Source of the DNA: JAUZRW01 sp965230145
GTDB lineage: Bacteria > Chloroflexota > Anaerolineae > Aggregatilineales > Phototrophicaceae
DNA: 64,000 nt
Direction: 5' to 3'
Assembly (NCBI GenBank): GCA_965230145.1
Contig: CBDDKI010000002.1
Location: 3,224,001 to 3,288,000 of the forward strand
Each line of letters begins with the position of its first letter. Positions within the stretch are counted from its first letter, which is position 1. Under the pieces are notes generated by a model that searched no databases, had not been told where the DNA came from, and saw nothing but the letters and a program-made list of their open reading frames with translations. The position numbers and the translations under genes were made by a program. Positions 25,476 to 34,462 of this stretch are shown piece by piece.

Positions 25476-27512
25476 GTGTTTTGTTTCAATAGTGAGGTTA
25501 AAATACAAGCTCATCAGGATAAGGATAATCTATTGACGCGCGTGACTACCAAATATGTCTTACCCATTTGCTTGATGCTTATCATTTTATTGCTGGCAAG
25601 TGCTGTCCGATTTTATAATCTCGGCGGACAATCGCTCTGGTATGATGAAGGGGTTGCCTACGGGCATAGTCAACGTAGCCTCGCTGAGATGATTCCCCGC
25701 TTACAGAATAATGTACATGTCCCCGCTTATTTTAGCTCACTCGCGCTCTATGAAGATGCTGTTGGGCATACTGAATTTGGATTGCGTTCATACTCTGTTT
25801 TATGGAGCATTATAGGGATTGCAGGAGTCTATGCACTTGGCAAACGGCTCTTCCATCCGATAGCAGGATTAGCCAGTGCATTGCTTGTCACACTCAATGG
25901 TTTTAGCATTTATTATGCTCAAGAAACGCGGATGTATGCCATGCTTGCGACAGTGGCTGTTTTGAGTATGCTCGCGTTCGTGAAATGGTCGAAACTCACA
26001 TTGCAACCCTACCCCGGTGAAGAGAGCGAAACACCGTCTATGACTCTGCGCTTATGGGGATGGGGACTTGCTTTTGCCTTACTCAATGTCCTCGGTGAGT
26101 ATACGCATGTCAGTTATGCGCTGGTGATGCTCACTCAAGGTATCATGGCACTCTTATTACTCGGCAATTTGCTGAGTCGCACCATTGGTGGCAGTCTGCC
26201 CTCGACAGTGTTTATCGGCGCCTTACTCATTTATGTTGTCGTCAATATTTTGACTTTACTCTTATTTGCGCCCTGGATTGTCACAGCAATTTCACAAATT
26301 AGCGCACAACCGAATATCAGCGACGCACTCGCATGGGGTGACATCGTCCGTATTATTCAAGGATGGTTTGCATTTGGCATCACCTTTGAAGAGGGCTTAG
26401 GTGGCATGAGTGTGGTGATGTATTTTTTCCTCTTATTTGGATTGCTCAATATCACTGATAAGCGTAAAGTGGCTTGGTGGACATTGCTCTTGCCGATTGT
26501 CTGGGTGCTAGTATCCGTTGGGTCGTATCTTTACTTGGAACTATATGCCCGTTACCTACGCTTTTTACTGCCTGCCCAAATCGGCTTTGCGCTATGGTTG
26601 GGACGTGGTGCATGGGTTTTATGGGAGATTGTGCCACGTCGCGCAGAAAGTCGCTCAGGCTGGCAACGACAAGCGACACTCTATCTGCCAAAATTCACGG
26701 CTGTCGTCGCTGTATTAGCCTTTGCATGGCAACAACTGACGCTCTTACCGCCACTTTATTATGACGAGCAGTATACCCGTGATAACTACCGTCAACTCGT
26801 ACAGACTATCAGCGATGAAGCTGGCGAAGGCGATGCGATTATCCTCAGTGCGCCCGGTATTCAAGAAATTTTTGGCTATTATTATGATGATTACGTGCCT
26901 GTGTTTACTCTACCTGCTGGTGAAAACATCGCACAAGATACGCAAGCCATCATTGATGAGTACAGTCGAATTTATGTGGTTTTATATGGGCAAGACGAGC
27001 AAGACCCGAATCAATTGGTTGAGACGACGCTTAATCAGAATGCTTTCCCCATAACTGGTGAATGGGTCGGAGATGTGCGCTTTGAGCGTTACGCTAGTCC
27101 TGCTAGATTTGAGGATGTTAATAGCGTGAATGTTCAATTTGGTGAGCGTATCATTCTGCAAAGTTTCGCGCTCAGTGATGAAATAGTGAATCCAAATGAT
27201 GCACTGCAAGTCCAACTCACATGGCAGACAGATAGCCTATTAGATATACGCTACAAAGTGTTTTTGCAATTGCTTAATAGTGATGGGGTATTGGTCGCGC
27301 AACGAGATAGTGAGCCAAGTGGCAACCAAGCACCAACGACCTCGTGGCAAGTGGATGAGCCTGTCATCGATAATCATGCACTGGCTATACCTGATTTGCC
27401 AGAAGGCGATTACACTCTGATTGTGGGACTGTATGACAGCAATAATCCACAGGCAAGATTGAGCATCAATGACACTGATTTCTTGACTTTAGCAACAATA
27501 ACGATTGAATAA
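25476..27512 (+). CDS. Family 39-like membrane glycosyltransferase (PMT_2 type)
   Basis: 678 residues, polytopic membrane enzyme that probably transfers sugars from a lipid-linked donor outside the membrane. After the first helix comes RFYNLGGQSLWYDEGVAYG, whose DE pair in the first external loop is the expected catalytic Asp motif of GT-C enzymes. About ten helices span 35-430, then a soluble domain of about 240 residues, the last 120 as a beta-sandwich. A GTG at 25476 is used; an internal TTG (MTRVTTKYV, around 25535) would also give a full first helix. The upstream TATAAT at 25465-25470 would place a transcript start inside the annotated 5' end, favouring the internal start. Confidence 0.8.
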   Translation: MFCFNSEVKIQAHQDKDNLLTRVTTKYVLPICLMLIILLLASAVRFYNLGGQSLWYDEGVAYGHSQRSLAEMIPRLQNNVHVPAYFSSLALYEDAVGHTEFGLRSYSVLWSIIGIAGVYALGKRLFHPIAGLASALLVTLNGFSIYYAQETRMYAMLATVAVLSMLAFVKWSKLTLQPYPGEESETPSMTLRLWGWGLAFALLNVLGEYTHVSYALVMLTQGIMALLLLGNLLSRTIGGSLPSTVFIGALLIYVVVNILTLLLFAPWIVTAISQISAQPNISDALAWGDIVRIIQGWFAFGITFEEGLGGMSVVMYFFLLFGLLNITDKRKVAWWTLLLPIVWVLVSVGSYLYLELYARYLRFLLPAQIGFALWLGRGAWVLWEIVPRRAESRSGWQRQATLYLPKFTAVVAVLAFAWQQLTLLPPLYYDEQYTRDNYRQLVQTISDEAGEGDAIILSAPGIQEIFGYYYDDYVPVFTLPAGENIAQDTQAIIDEYSRIYVVLYGQDEQDPNQLVETTLNQNAFPITGEWVGDVRFERYASPARFEDVNSVNVQFGERIILQSFALSDEIVNPNDALQVQLTWQTDSLLDIRYKVFLQLLNSDGVLVAQRDSEPSGNQAPTTSWQVDEPVIDNHALAIPDLPEGDYTLIVGLYDSNNPQARLSINDTDFLTLATITIE

Positions 27513-27555
27513 GACAATTATATCCCAAATTATCACCAATTTATCCCAAATACAC

Positions 27556-27584
27556 GTAAAGGCGTAGTGTGGCTACGTCTCTAC
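27556..27584. repeat. Family B palindrome
   Basis: GTAAAGGCGTAGTGTGGC and its degenerate complement TACGTCTCTAC, located 27 nt before the FAD oxidase start. Confidence 0.5.
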
Positions 27585-27610
27585 AAGGTTATTTCTTAGG
27601 AGACCATTTT

Positions 27611-28996
27611 ATGACGACTTTTGCAGTAATTTCACCAACTTTATTGAACGACCTCAGCGCGATTGTCGGCACTGAGAATATAAGCACAGGCGAATCTGAT
27701 TTGCAATTGCACAGCCATGACCAGAGTTTTCATGAGGCGCATCTGCCTGATGTGGTTGTTTGGGTCGAAACGGCACAACAAGTCGCTGATGTTTTGAAAT
27801 TTGCTAATGAACATCGCATTCCCGTTACACCATGGGGTGCTGGTTCATCTTTAGAAGGCAATCCAATTCCCCTGCATGGTGGTATCTCTCTCAATATGAC
27901 CAAGATGAATAAGGTTGTCGATGTTCATGTTGATGACTTTCAAGTAACGGTACAAGCTGGCAAGCCTTACAAAGACCTCAACCGTGAGCTTGCAAAATAT
28001 GGTTTATTTTTCCCACCTGACCCCGGTGCAAATGCGACTGTCGGGGGTATGTTAGCCAATAATGCAGCTGGAATACGTACCGTGAAATACGGCGCTAGTA
28101 AAGATAATGTGCTGGCAATGCAAGTTGCCCTTGCCGATGGTCGCTTGATTCGAGTCGGTTCGCACAGCATCAAGCAATCGGCTGGATACAATTTACTGCA
28201 ATTATTTGTAGGGAGTGAAGGTACGCTGGGCATCATCACTGAAGCAACCCTAAAATTAGCCCCTGTGCCACAATTTCGTACGACGATGGTTGCCTCATTT
28301 GAAGAGGTTGAAGATGCTGTTGAGACGGTGGTAGCGATTCGTGGTAGTGGTATTGATGTCGCCGCTTTAGAATTTCTGGATGCCAACGGTGCAATGCTCC
28401 TCATTCGCAGTGGGATTGATATTCAGCCTAATCCGACACTTTTGATGGAAGTTCATAATGCCCACAGTGAAGCGATGACAGCGGATATTGCAGTTGTGCA
28501 AGAGATTTGTGAAGAAATGAACAGTGCTTCATTCGTCGCCATCACTGACCGTACCGAACAGCACAAGTTATGGGAGGCGCGTCATAGTGCCTATGAAACG
28601 ATTGTACGAAGCAACCCTGATATGAAATTTCAAGTGATGGATGTGGCTGTGCCGATTAGCCAATATCCAGAAATTATCGCCTTTGGGCGTGAGCAACTCA
28701 GCAACTATAACATCACCGCCTCGTTAATTGGTCATGCTGGCGATGGCAATATCCACTTGACGATTCCTTTTAATGACGCAGAAAGCCTGAAAAATGTGAA
28801 GGCAATTAACGCCGCTGTTGTTAGTAAAGCAATTGCATTAGGTGGCACATCAACAGGCGAACATGGGGTTGGTTTAGGCAAAAAAGCCTATATGCAATCC
28901 GAGCATGGGACAGCCTTAGATGTGATGCGAACGCTCAAGCAAAGTTTAGACCCGAACAACATTCTCAATCCGAGCAAGGTCATTCCCGATGCCTGA
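27611..28996 (+). CDS. FAD-linked oxidase, D-lactate dehydrogenase/glycolate oxidase GlcD type
   Basis: 461 residues from ATG 27611, preceded by TAGGAG; the frame extends upstream only through a repeat. The PCMH-type FAD domain has VTPWGAGSSLEGNPIPLHGGISLNM (flavin pyrophosphate contact), FFPPDPGANATVGGMLANNAAGIRTVKYG and GSEGTLGIITEATLKL. The C-terminal domain has the metal-site region SLIGHAGDGNIHL and GEHGVG. It oxidises 2-hydroxy acids such as D-lactate or glycolate; no GlcE/GlcF partners are present, so it is a single-subunit form. Confidence 0.92.
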   Translation: MTTFAVISPTLLNDLSAIVGTENISTGESDLQLHSHDQSFHEAHLPDVVVWVETAQQVADVLKFANEHRIPVTPWGAGSSLEGNPIPLHGGISLNMTKMNKVVDVHVDDFQVTVQAGKPYKDLNRELAKYGLFFPPDPGANATVGGMLANNAAGIRTVKYGASKDNVLAMQVALADGRLIRVGSHSIKQSAGYNLLQLFVGSEGTLGIITEATLKLAPVPQFRTTMVASFEEVEDAVETVVAIRGSGIDVAALEFLDANGAMLLIRSGIDIQPNPTLLMEVHNAHSEAMTADIAVVQEICEEMNSASFVAITDRTEQHKLWEARHSAYETIVRSNPDMKFQVMDVAVPISQYPEIIAFGREQLSNYNITASLIGHAGDGNIHLTIPFNDAESLKNVKAINAAVVSKAIALGGTSTGEHGVGLGKKAYMQSEHGTALDVMRTLKQSLDPNNILNPSKVIPDA

Positions 28997-29012
28997 TTTA
29001 TGGTATAATAGT

Positions 29013-29042
29013 TGTAAGGGCGTAGCATGCTATGCCCTTACA
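29013..29042. repeat. Family B palindrome, near-perfect
   Basis: A 30-nt palindrome TGTAAGGGCGTAGCA/TGCTATGCCCTTACA with a single G-T mismatch, 17 nt after the oxidase stop codon; it would form a 15 bp hairpin in RNA. Confidence 0.75.
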
Positions 29043-29079
29043 CTACATATGTGTCGTTAGCAGAAAAGCGATTGATTTT

Positions 29080-29538
29080 ATGATGATGACCCATAAAGAA
29101 AAACGCGAACAACGCGCTGAATATATTGAAAATTGGTACAGCATTGAGAAATCTGCTGAGCGCATAAGTGCGATTTTGTTGATATTCGCAGTTGCCTTAA
29201 TTGCTGTTTTCGACCAACCCAGTGACCAATTTACACTTTTAGCGATAACAGGTGGGATTGCAGGAAGCATCACCCTCTTTACCATGAGTCGCCAACCACG
29301 CGCACGGCGTACTGCTTTGAATTTTGCTAAGGTCAAAAGTCAGACTAGCCGTTCCGTTATGGCAGGTATTGGCGCGATGATTCTCATCACTCAAATGGGG
29401 ATGCGTCCGCTTGCTTTAATACTCGGCGGACTCTTGTTCATTGTCTCAGTATGGTATCGTTGGCGCGCCAGCAAAATCGAGCAATTGGATGCGTTGTTTG
29501 CATCAGATGAAGAAGAAGAAAAGCCTATAGACGCATAA
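29080..29538 (+). CDS. Hypothetical membrane protein
   Basis: About 152 residues from the ATG triplet at 29080-29088 (MMMTHKEKREQR). A basic N-terminus is followed by helices at about 30-48, 52-70, 95-112 and 116-132, and an acidic tail. The basic segment SRQPRARRTALNFAKVK sits between the helix pairs. An earlier frame start at 29032 runs through a repeat and is unlikely. I recognise no family. Confidence 0.6.
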   Translation: MMMTHKEKREQRAEYIENWYSIEKSAERISAILLIFAVALIAVFDQPSDQFTLLAITGGIAGSITLFTMSRQPRARRTALNFAKVKSQTSRSVMAGIGAMILITQMGMRPLALILGGLLFIVSVWYRWRASKIEQLDALFASDEEEEKPIDA

Positions 29539-29551
29539 TGTTTTCTCGTCA

Positions 29552-29614
29552 CGGACACCATTCATGGTGTCCCTACAGACCCAATATTGTAGGGGCATGA
29601 TGTATCTTGTCCAC
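29552..29614. repeat. Family A repeat pair, stem GGACACCAT
   Basis: The first palindrome 29552-29577 has stem GGACACCAT, loop GA, stem ATGGTGTCC on the minus strand; the second, degenerate one is at 29588-29614 on the plus strand, 10 nt apart. Confidence 0.7.
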
Positions 29615-29659
29615 CTCCTCATTTTGTAACAATAACAGCATATAAAACATAAGGGCAAT

Positions 29660-30433
29660 ATGGCTGATAAACCGCGCAGTTTCCGAACACCTGCATTAGT
29701 CCTCAAGCGACGCAATTTTGGCGAGGCAGACCGTCAATTGACGATTTTAACGCCTCATTATGGCAAGTTTGATGTGATTGCTAAAGGCGCACGCAAACCT
29801 ACTAGCAAAAAGACGGGTCACGTTGAGCTATTCATGAAATCCGATGTGCTCATTGCCAAAGGGCGCACGCTCGATATACTGACGCAATCTGAGATGATTG
29901 ACCCGTATTTGCCAATACGCGAAGATTTAGAACGTGGTGCATATGCTAGTTATTCAGCGGAATTACTAGACCGTTTCACTTTTGATAGTGATGACACGCA
30001 TACCTCTCATTTATTTGATTTATTAGATGAGACTTTCGCACGACTCAGCACAGACGAAGATGTGCGTCGGGTAATACGCTATTATGAATTGCGCCTGTTA
30101 GATGAAGTTGGCTTTCGTCCTGAATTGAGCGATTGTGTGATTATGCGTGAACCGCTTGAACCTGTTGACCAATTTTTCAGTTTTGGGGATGGTGGTGTAG
30201 TATCAATTGATGGTGCAACGCATACGTCTGGCTTGGTGAAATTGCCAATGGAAACGCTCAAATTATTGCGCTTTTTGCAACGGAGTGACTACGCACAAAT
30301 CACTTCCCTTAAGATAGATGAAAACCTACATCGTGATACCGAGCGCATCATGCTCGGCTACCTGAGTTATATCCTAGAAAGTCGTGTGCAGAGTGTCGAT
30401 TTTATCCAGCGTCTACGGCAGATGTCCTCCTAA
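29660..30433 (+). CDS. recO: DNA repair protein RecO
   Basis: 257 residues. The N-terminal OB fold shows TPALVLKRRNFGEADRQLTILTPHYGKFDVIAKGARKP, the usual opening of RecO, and the helical domain contains YASYSAELLDRF and FELRLLDEVGF-like text (YYELRLLDEVGFRPEL). It loads RecA onto SSB-coated DNA with RecR in the RecF pathway. The zinc-finger Cys set of some RecO proteins is absent. It is 91 nt before the phosphofructokinase gene. Confidence 0.94.
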   Translation: MADKPRSFRTPALVLKRRNFGEADRQLTILTPHYGKFDVIAKGARKPTSKKTGHVELFMKSDVLIAKGRTLDILTQSEMIDPYLPIREDLERGAYASYSAELLDRFTFDSDDTHTSHLFDLLDETFARLSTDEDVRRVIRYYELRLLDEVGFRPELSDCVIMREPLEPVDQFFSFGDGGVVSIDGATHTSGLVKLPMETLKLLRFLQRSDYAQITSLKIDENLHRDTERIMLGYLSYILESRVQSVDFIQRLRQMSS

Positions 30434-30524
30434 TTATTTCTCGCTATCTATCAATTAAAATTCGCAATCAGCTTCACAATGTCTTACAGTTGTGGTGAAT
30501 AGTATTGACAGAAGGAGGCTGAAA

Positions 30525-31697
30525 ATGGCAGGCATCATTGGAGTTCTGACTTCAGGTGGCGATACGCCCGGTCTAAATGCCGCGATTCGTGCAGTCGGTA
30601 AGACAGCAATCGGTGATTATGATATGAGCGTAATAGGATTCAAAGATGGTTTTCGTGGGCTGATGGAAAACCGCACCATACGCCTTGATAGCAAAGAACT
30701 CTCTGGAATTTTAACCGTCGGCGGGACAATCTTAGGGACTAGCCGTGATAAACCTCATAAAATGCCTATTGGTGGGCAAGAGATGGATATGCGTGATGCC
30801 ATTGTTGATGTGTATGAGAAGCATAATTTAGACGCCCTCGTCTGTTTAGGTGGACGTGGCACAATGCGAAATGCACATCGCCTAACAGAAAAAGGGCTAA
30901 AAGTGCTGACACTTCCAAAGACAATTGATAATGATATTCCTGGAACAGATGTCAGCTTTGGGTTTGATACTGCGCTGACCATTGCCTCAGAAGCGATTGA
31001 CCGATTACATAGTACAGCCCATAGTCATCATCGAATTATTGTGGTCGAGATTATGGGGCATCGGGCTGGATGGTTGGCATTAGGTGCTGGGGTTGCTGGT
31101 GGCGCAGATGTCATTCTCATCCCCGAAATTCCCTACGATGTGAATAAGGTAGCTAATTCCATCATGCAACGGACGTATAGTGGAAAGCACTTTAGCATTG
31201 TTGCTATTTCTGAAGGGGCAATGTCACTTGAGACAGCCAATGCAAAAGCCGAAGCGGAAGCCAAACTCGCACAAGCGAAAGCTGACCATAAACAAGCCAA
31301 ACTAGATGGCGATAAAGAGACAAAGAAGAAGGCAAAAAAGGCAAAGAAGAAAGCCGAAGCCAAACTTGCACAAATTGAAGCGACCATTGGCAATAGCACC
31401 CATGACCTCACTACAAAATTAGAGGCAATGACGGGCTTGGAATCGCGGGTGACTATTTTGGGGCATGTACAACGCGGTGGTACGCCCTCGCCAGCAGACC
31501 GTTTACTCGCAACTCGTCTTGGAACGAAGTGTGTTCATCTGATAAATGAGGGTGTTCACGATGTCTTGGTTGCGTGCAAAGGTAATGATATTATCCCTGT
31601 TCCGCTCGGGGATTTGGTTAATGAGCGTAATCATGTGCCAGCGAATCATGTTTGGATACAAACGGCAAGGTCTGTTGGAACAGCATTGGGGGATTAA
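30525..31697 (+). CDS. 6-phosphofructokinase with altered metal site and Ala/Lys-rich insertion
   Basis: 390 residues from ATG 30525, preceded by AAGGAGG. Family motifs are TSGGDTPGLNAAIRA (9-23), the catalytic PKTIDND (131-137), GHRAGWLALGAG (178-189) and HVQRGGTPSPADRLL near the end. At the nucleotide/Mg site the usual GGDG or GGEDT reads GGRGT (109-113): Arg in place of Asp/Glu. Residues about 236-289 are a highly charged Ala/Lys/Glu helix not found in ordinary enzymes, inserted between the SEGA and the C-terminal half. Whether it is ATP- or pyrophosphate-dependent, or even active, cannot be told. Confidence 0.85.
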   Translation: MAGIIGVLTSGGDTPGLNAAIRAVGKTAIGDYDMSVIGFKDGFRGLMENRTIRLDSKELSGILTVGGTILGTSRDKPHKMPIGGQEMDMRDAIVDVYEKHNLDALVCLGGRGTMRNAHRLTEKGLKVLTLPKTIDNDIPGTDVSFGFDTALTIASEAIDRLHSTAHSHHRIIVVEIMGHRAGWLALGAGVAGGADVILIPEIPYDVNKVANSIMQRTYSGKHFSIVAISEGAMSLETANAKAEAEAKLAQAKADHKQAKLDGDKETKKKAKKAKKKAEAKLAQIEATIGNSTHDLTTKLEAMTGLESRVTILGHVQRGGTPSPADRLLATRLGTKCVHLINEGVHDVLVACKGNDIIPVPLGDLVNERNHVPANHVWIQTARSVGTALGD

Positions 31698-31790
31698 AAT
31701 TAAAATGGGAGTGCATGATTCAGTATCTTCGCCAATTTGTCAGAAAATTTTCATCTTGGATGTATCACAAAAAGAATTTTATGGGTAATA

Positions 31791-31841
31791 TAAGGGCGCG
31801 AGTATGCTACGTTCTTACAGAAAAATCATTTCTGTAAGAAC
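31791..31841. repeat. Family B palindrome plus adjacent 10-bp hairpin
   Basis: TAAGGGCGCGAGTATGC to TACGTTCTTACA (31791-31819) overlaps a perfect hairpin GTTCTTACAG (31811-31820)/CTGTAAGAAC (31832-31841). TATAAT follows at 31853-31858. The arrangement mirrors 41-95 at the window start. Confidence 0.6.
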
Positions 31842-31976
31842 TTATTTAAGAGTATAATCGTTTCCGCGACGAGAAAACACATAACTATGTTATCTCTTGC
31901 TCCTAACACAATTCTACGCCTTTACATCTAAACTTTTTAAAATTGTTTTTCTATTGTTGCTATAAGGATAACTTTT

Positions 31977-32915
31977 ATGGAATATCGCCAATTAGGACAC
32001 TCAGGAGTACGCGTATCGGTTATCGGCATAGGGGCAAATCCTTTTGGGAATAAGGTTGAGCAAGCAGATGTGAATCACATTGTAGATAGAGCAGTCGATT
32101 TAGGCGTGAACTTCATTGATACAGCCGATGCCTATACAAATGGTCAATCAGAGATAACACTGGGGCATGCGCTCAAAGGCAAATGGGATAAAGTCGTTTT
32201 AGCGACCAAAGGGTATTTAGCAATGGGGGATGGCACAAATGATTTTGGCACATCACGCTATCACCTACAAAATGCCGTCGAAAATAGCTTGCAACGCCTA
32301 CAGACCGACCACATTGACCTCTACCAAATGCACCGTTGGGATGAGACCACACCCATTGAAGAAACCCTACGGACTTTAGACGATTTAATCCAGAGTGGCA
32401 AAGTGCGTTACATAGGCGTGTCTAATTATGCCTCATGGCAACTTGCCAAAGCTAACTTACTAGCAGAGATACACGGTTGGACTTCTTTTGTGACGATTCA
32501 ATCGCATTATCATTTGCTAAAACGCGATGTAGAAAAAGAAATCATTCCTTATTGCCAGGCAGATAATGTTGGGTTTATTCCTTATCTACCTTTAGCTGGT
32601 GGCTTTCTCACAGGTAAGTATAAACGCGGTGAAGGTGCGCCGAATGGGTCACGTGGCGAAACGAGTAATTATGTCAAAAGTTATATGACGGACGAAAATT
32701 ATACGATTGTGGAGAAACTCTCTGCATGGGTTAAAGAGCGAGGGCATACAATGGCAGAACTCGCGCATGTGTGGCTCTTAGCACAACCTCAAGTCTGCTC
32801 GGTGATTTCAGGAGTCACACGAGTTGACCAATTGGAAGCGAACGCCAAATCAGCCGATTGGGTACTCACACAGGATGAACTCGCTGAAATAAACACTATT
32901 CTGAATGGTGAATAA
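31977..32915 (+). CDS. Aldo/keto reductase (paralogue 2)
   Basis: 312 residues, same length as the product of 9838-10776 and highly similar throughout. The catalytic Asp48, Tyr53, Lys78 and His119 are all kept, and so is the SVISGVTRVDQLEAN cofactor segment. Differences cluster in surface loops (for example TNGQSEIT versus TGSESEKT), suggesting divergence in substrate range rather than decay. AAGGATAACTTTT lies just before ATG 31977. Confidence 0.92.
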   Translation: MEYRQLGHSGVRVSVIGIGANPFGNKVEQADVNHIVDRAVDLGVNFIDTADAYTNGQSEITLGHALKGKWDKVVLATKGYLAMGDGTNDFGTSRYHLQNAVENSLQRLQTDHIDLYQMHRWDETTPIEETLRTLDDLIQSGKVRYIGVSNYASWQLAKANLLAEIHGWTSFVTIQSHYHLLKRDVEKEIIPYCQADNVGFIPYLPLAGGFLTGKYKRGEGAPNGSRGETSNYVKSYMTDENYTIVEKLSAWVKERGHTMAELAHVWLLAQPQVCSVISGVTRVDQLEANAKSADWVLTQDELAEINTILNGE

Positions 32916-33098
32916 TCTGCTCTGTCCTAAAAATGTAAACTTTGCTCCGCTATTTTCCGTAGAACAATCGTCAGCTTGACTATTTCACCGATGGTATGAC
33001 GTATCCTTTGCGTTGAGTATCGTAATTTCCTCTTATGCTATGATGTTCCTTAATCTGTAAATTCTTGCAGACATAGTTTATAAGGAGAGAAATTTCAC

Positions 33099-34349
33099 AT
33101 GTTAAAGAAACTCATAATCGCAATATGTTTTGTTGTGATGACCGGCAGTATGAGTTCCGCACAAGATATGGCTGACTGGTCAGCTTATCTTTTCGACAAT
33201 ATCAACTATGACATTATTCGCGTCAATGCGGATGGAGACACCCAAGCCTTTTCATTAGGGCTAGAGGAGAATGAACTTCTCAGCCTCAATGACCTCGCCA
33301 TTAGCCATGATGGTACACTTGTTGCCTACTGTAAAACAGTCCGCATGAACGAAACTGACACATCAAATGACTTGCAAGTAGCTGTTATCCGTGACATCGA
33401 AACAGGCGACAATCTCCAAGAAATCGACTTCGGGACACAGCCAGCCTGTTCAGTGACAGCATTCAGTGAAGACGATTCACAAATCGCTGTGAGTATCGTC
33501 AGTCGTGATTTTATGCAAGAACCCACAGACGAACCCGCATGGTCATTACGCTTACTGGATGTAGCCACGGGCGAAACCCAAAATATATTGAGTGATGGTG
33601 ACGACGTTATGCTTGCCTTTGATATGTTCGGCGAAGATATACCTCTACGTGCTGGTGTACGCCAATTTGACGCGACGAGTATCACCTTTGCTGGTTTTCC
33701 ATTTGCACCTATGGGTGGACCTGCTTTCGTACCAGTTTTTCGTTGGGAGTTCGCTGAAAATACTGTAGCCCAACTTGCTGATGCAATGGGGCGTGTTAAT
33801 AATGATGTCCTAGCCAGTACAGATGAGGTTGTGTACCCTGCATTGGATGAATCATTAACAGCTACTCAACCAGATGGACCAATACCCCAAGCGAATGTCG
33901 TCAATGTAATGTCGGCTGATGGGACAGAAACGACAATTTATCAGAATGAAGAATGGGTGATTGTTGGCGCACGTTTTATTGAAGATGGTCAAGCAGTAGG
34001 AATTACCTTGGTACGGGGTTTTGAACCCAATCAAGATATGACCGAAGCCAATGCGTTACGTGTTGACATCGTCGAGCGTGACGGCACTGTGATAACACTT
34101 GATAAAGAGTTTAACGGTGGCATGTGGTTTGATGGTGTAGCCAATGGTGCATTGTTCACTTATACACCGAACCCAAGCAGTGATGGTTTGGATGCTACTC
34201 AAATTCTCTTCTGGGATGGTGATACACTTATCGAGGTGGCGACCTATTTACCTGATTACAGCTTGGGCTGGAGTCCACCACAATTGCTCTGGGTTAGCCC
34301 ATCCGAATCAATAGTAGATGAGTTACCTGCATTCGCACCTGCGAATTAA
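33099..34349 (+). CDS. Secreted beta-propeller-like protein (paralogue family)
   Basis: 416 residues with a signal peptide (MLKKLIIAICFVVMTGSMSSAQ, cleavage after about residue 22) and AAGGAGAG before ATG 33099. The rest is built of blade-like repeats (AISHDGTLVAYCKTVR, AFSEDDSQIAVSIVS) and shares the FAGFPFAPMGGPAFVPVFRWEF and VYPALDESLTATQPDGPIPQAN blocks with the product at 16598. That paralogue is anchored by a transmembrane helix; this one is free or processed. No catalytic motif is visible. Confidence 0.75.
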   Translation: MLKKLIIAICFVVMTGSMSSAQDMADWSAYLFDNINYDIIRVNADGDTQAFSLGLEENELLSLNDLAISHDGTLVAYCKTVRMNETDTSNDLQVAVIRDIETGDNLQEIDFGTQPACSVTAFSEDDSQIAVSIVSRDFMQEPTDEPAWSLRLLDVATGETQNILSDGDDVMLAFDMFGEDIPLRAGVRQFDATSITFAGFPFAPMGGPAFVPVFRWEFAENTVAQLADAMGRVNNDVLASTDEVVYPALDESLTATQPDGPIPQANVVNVMSADGTETTIYQNEEWVIVGARFIEDGQAVGITLVRGFEPNQDMTEANALRVDIVERDGTVITLDKEFNGGMWFDGVANGALFTYTPNPSSDGLDATQILFWDGDTLIEVATYLPDYSLGWSPPQLLWVSPSESIVDELPAFAPAN

Positions 34350-34353
34350 CAAT

Positions 34354-34454
34354 TCCCCCTCTACCCCTAGCCCCTTCTCCCACCAGTGGAGAAGGGGGAA
34401 CTTTACTGCTTTGAAAGTCTCTCTCCCTTGATGGTAGAGAGATTTAGAGAGAGG
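34354..34454. repeat. C-rich/G-rich inverted repeats between converging genes
   Basis: CCCCTTCTCCCACCAGTGGAGAAGGGG forms an inverted repeat, and CTCTCTCCC...AGAGAGAGG another. It lies between converging genes and could end transcription from both sides. Confidence 0.6.
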
Positions 34455-34462
34455 GTGGTGAA

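Noticed and set aside
31133..31411. Minus-strand frame within the phosphofructokinase insertion
   Set aside because: Ala/Ser/Phe-rich shadow produced by the Ala/Lys codons of the real gene.
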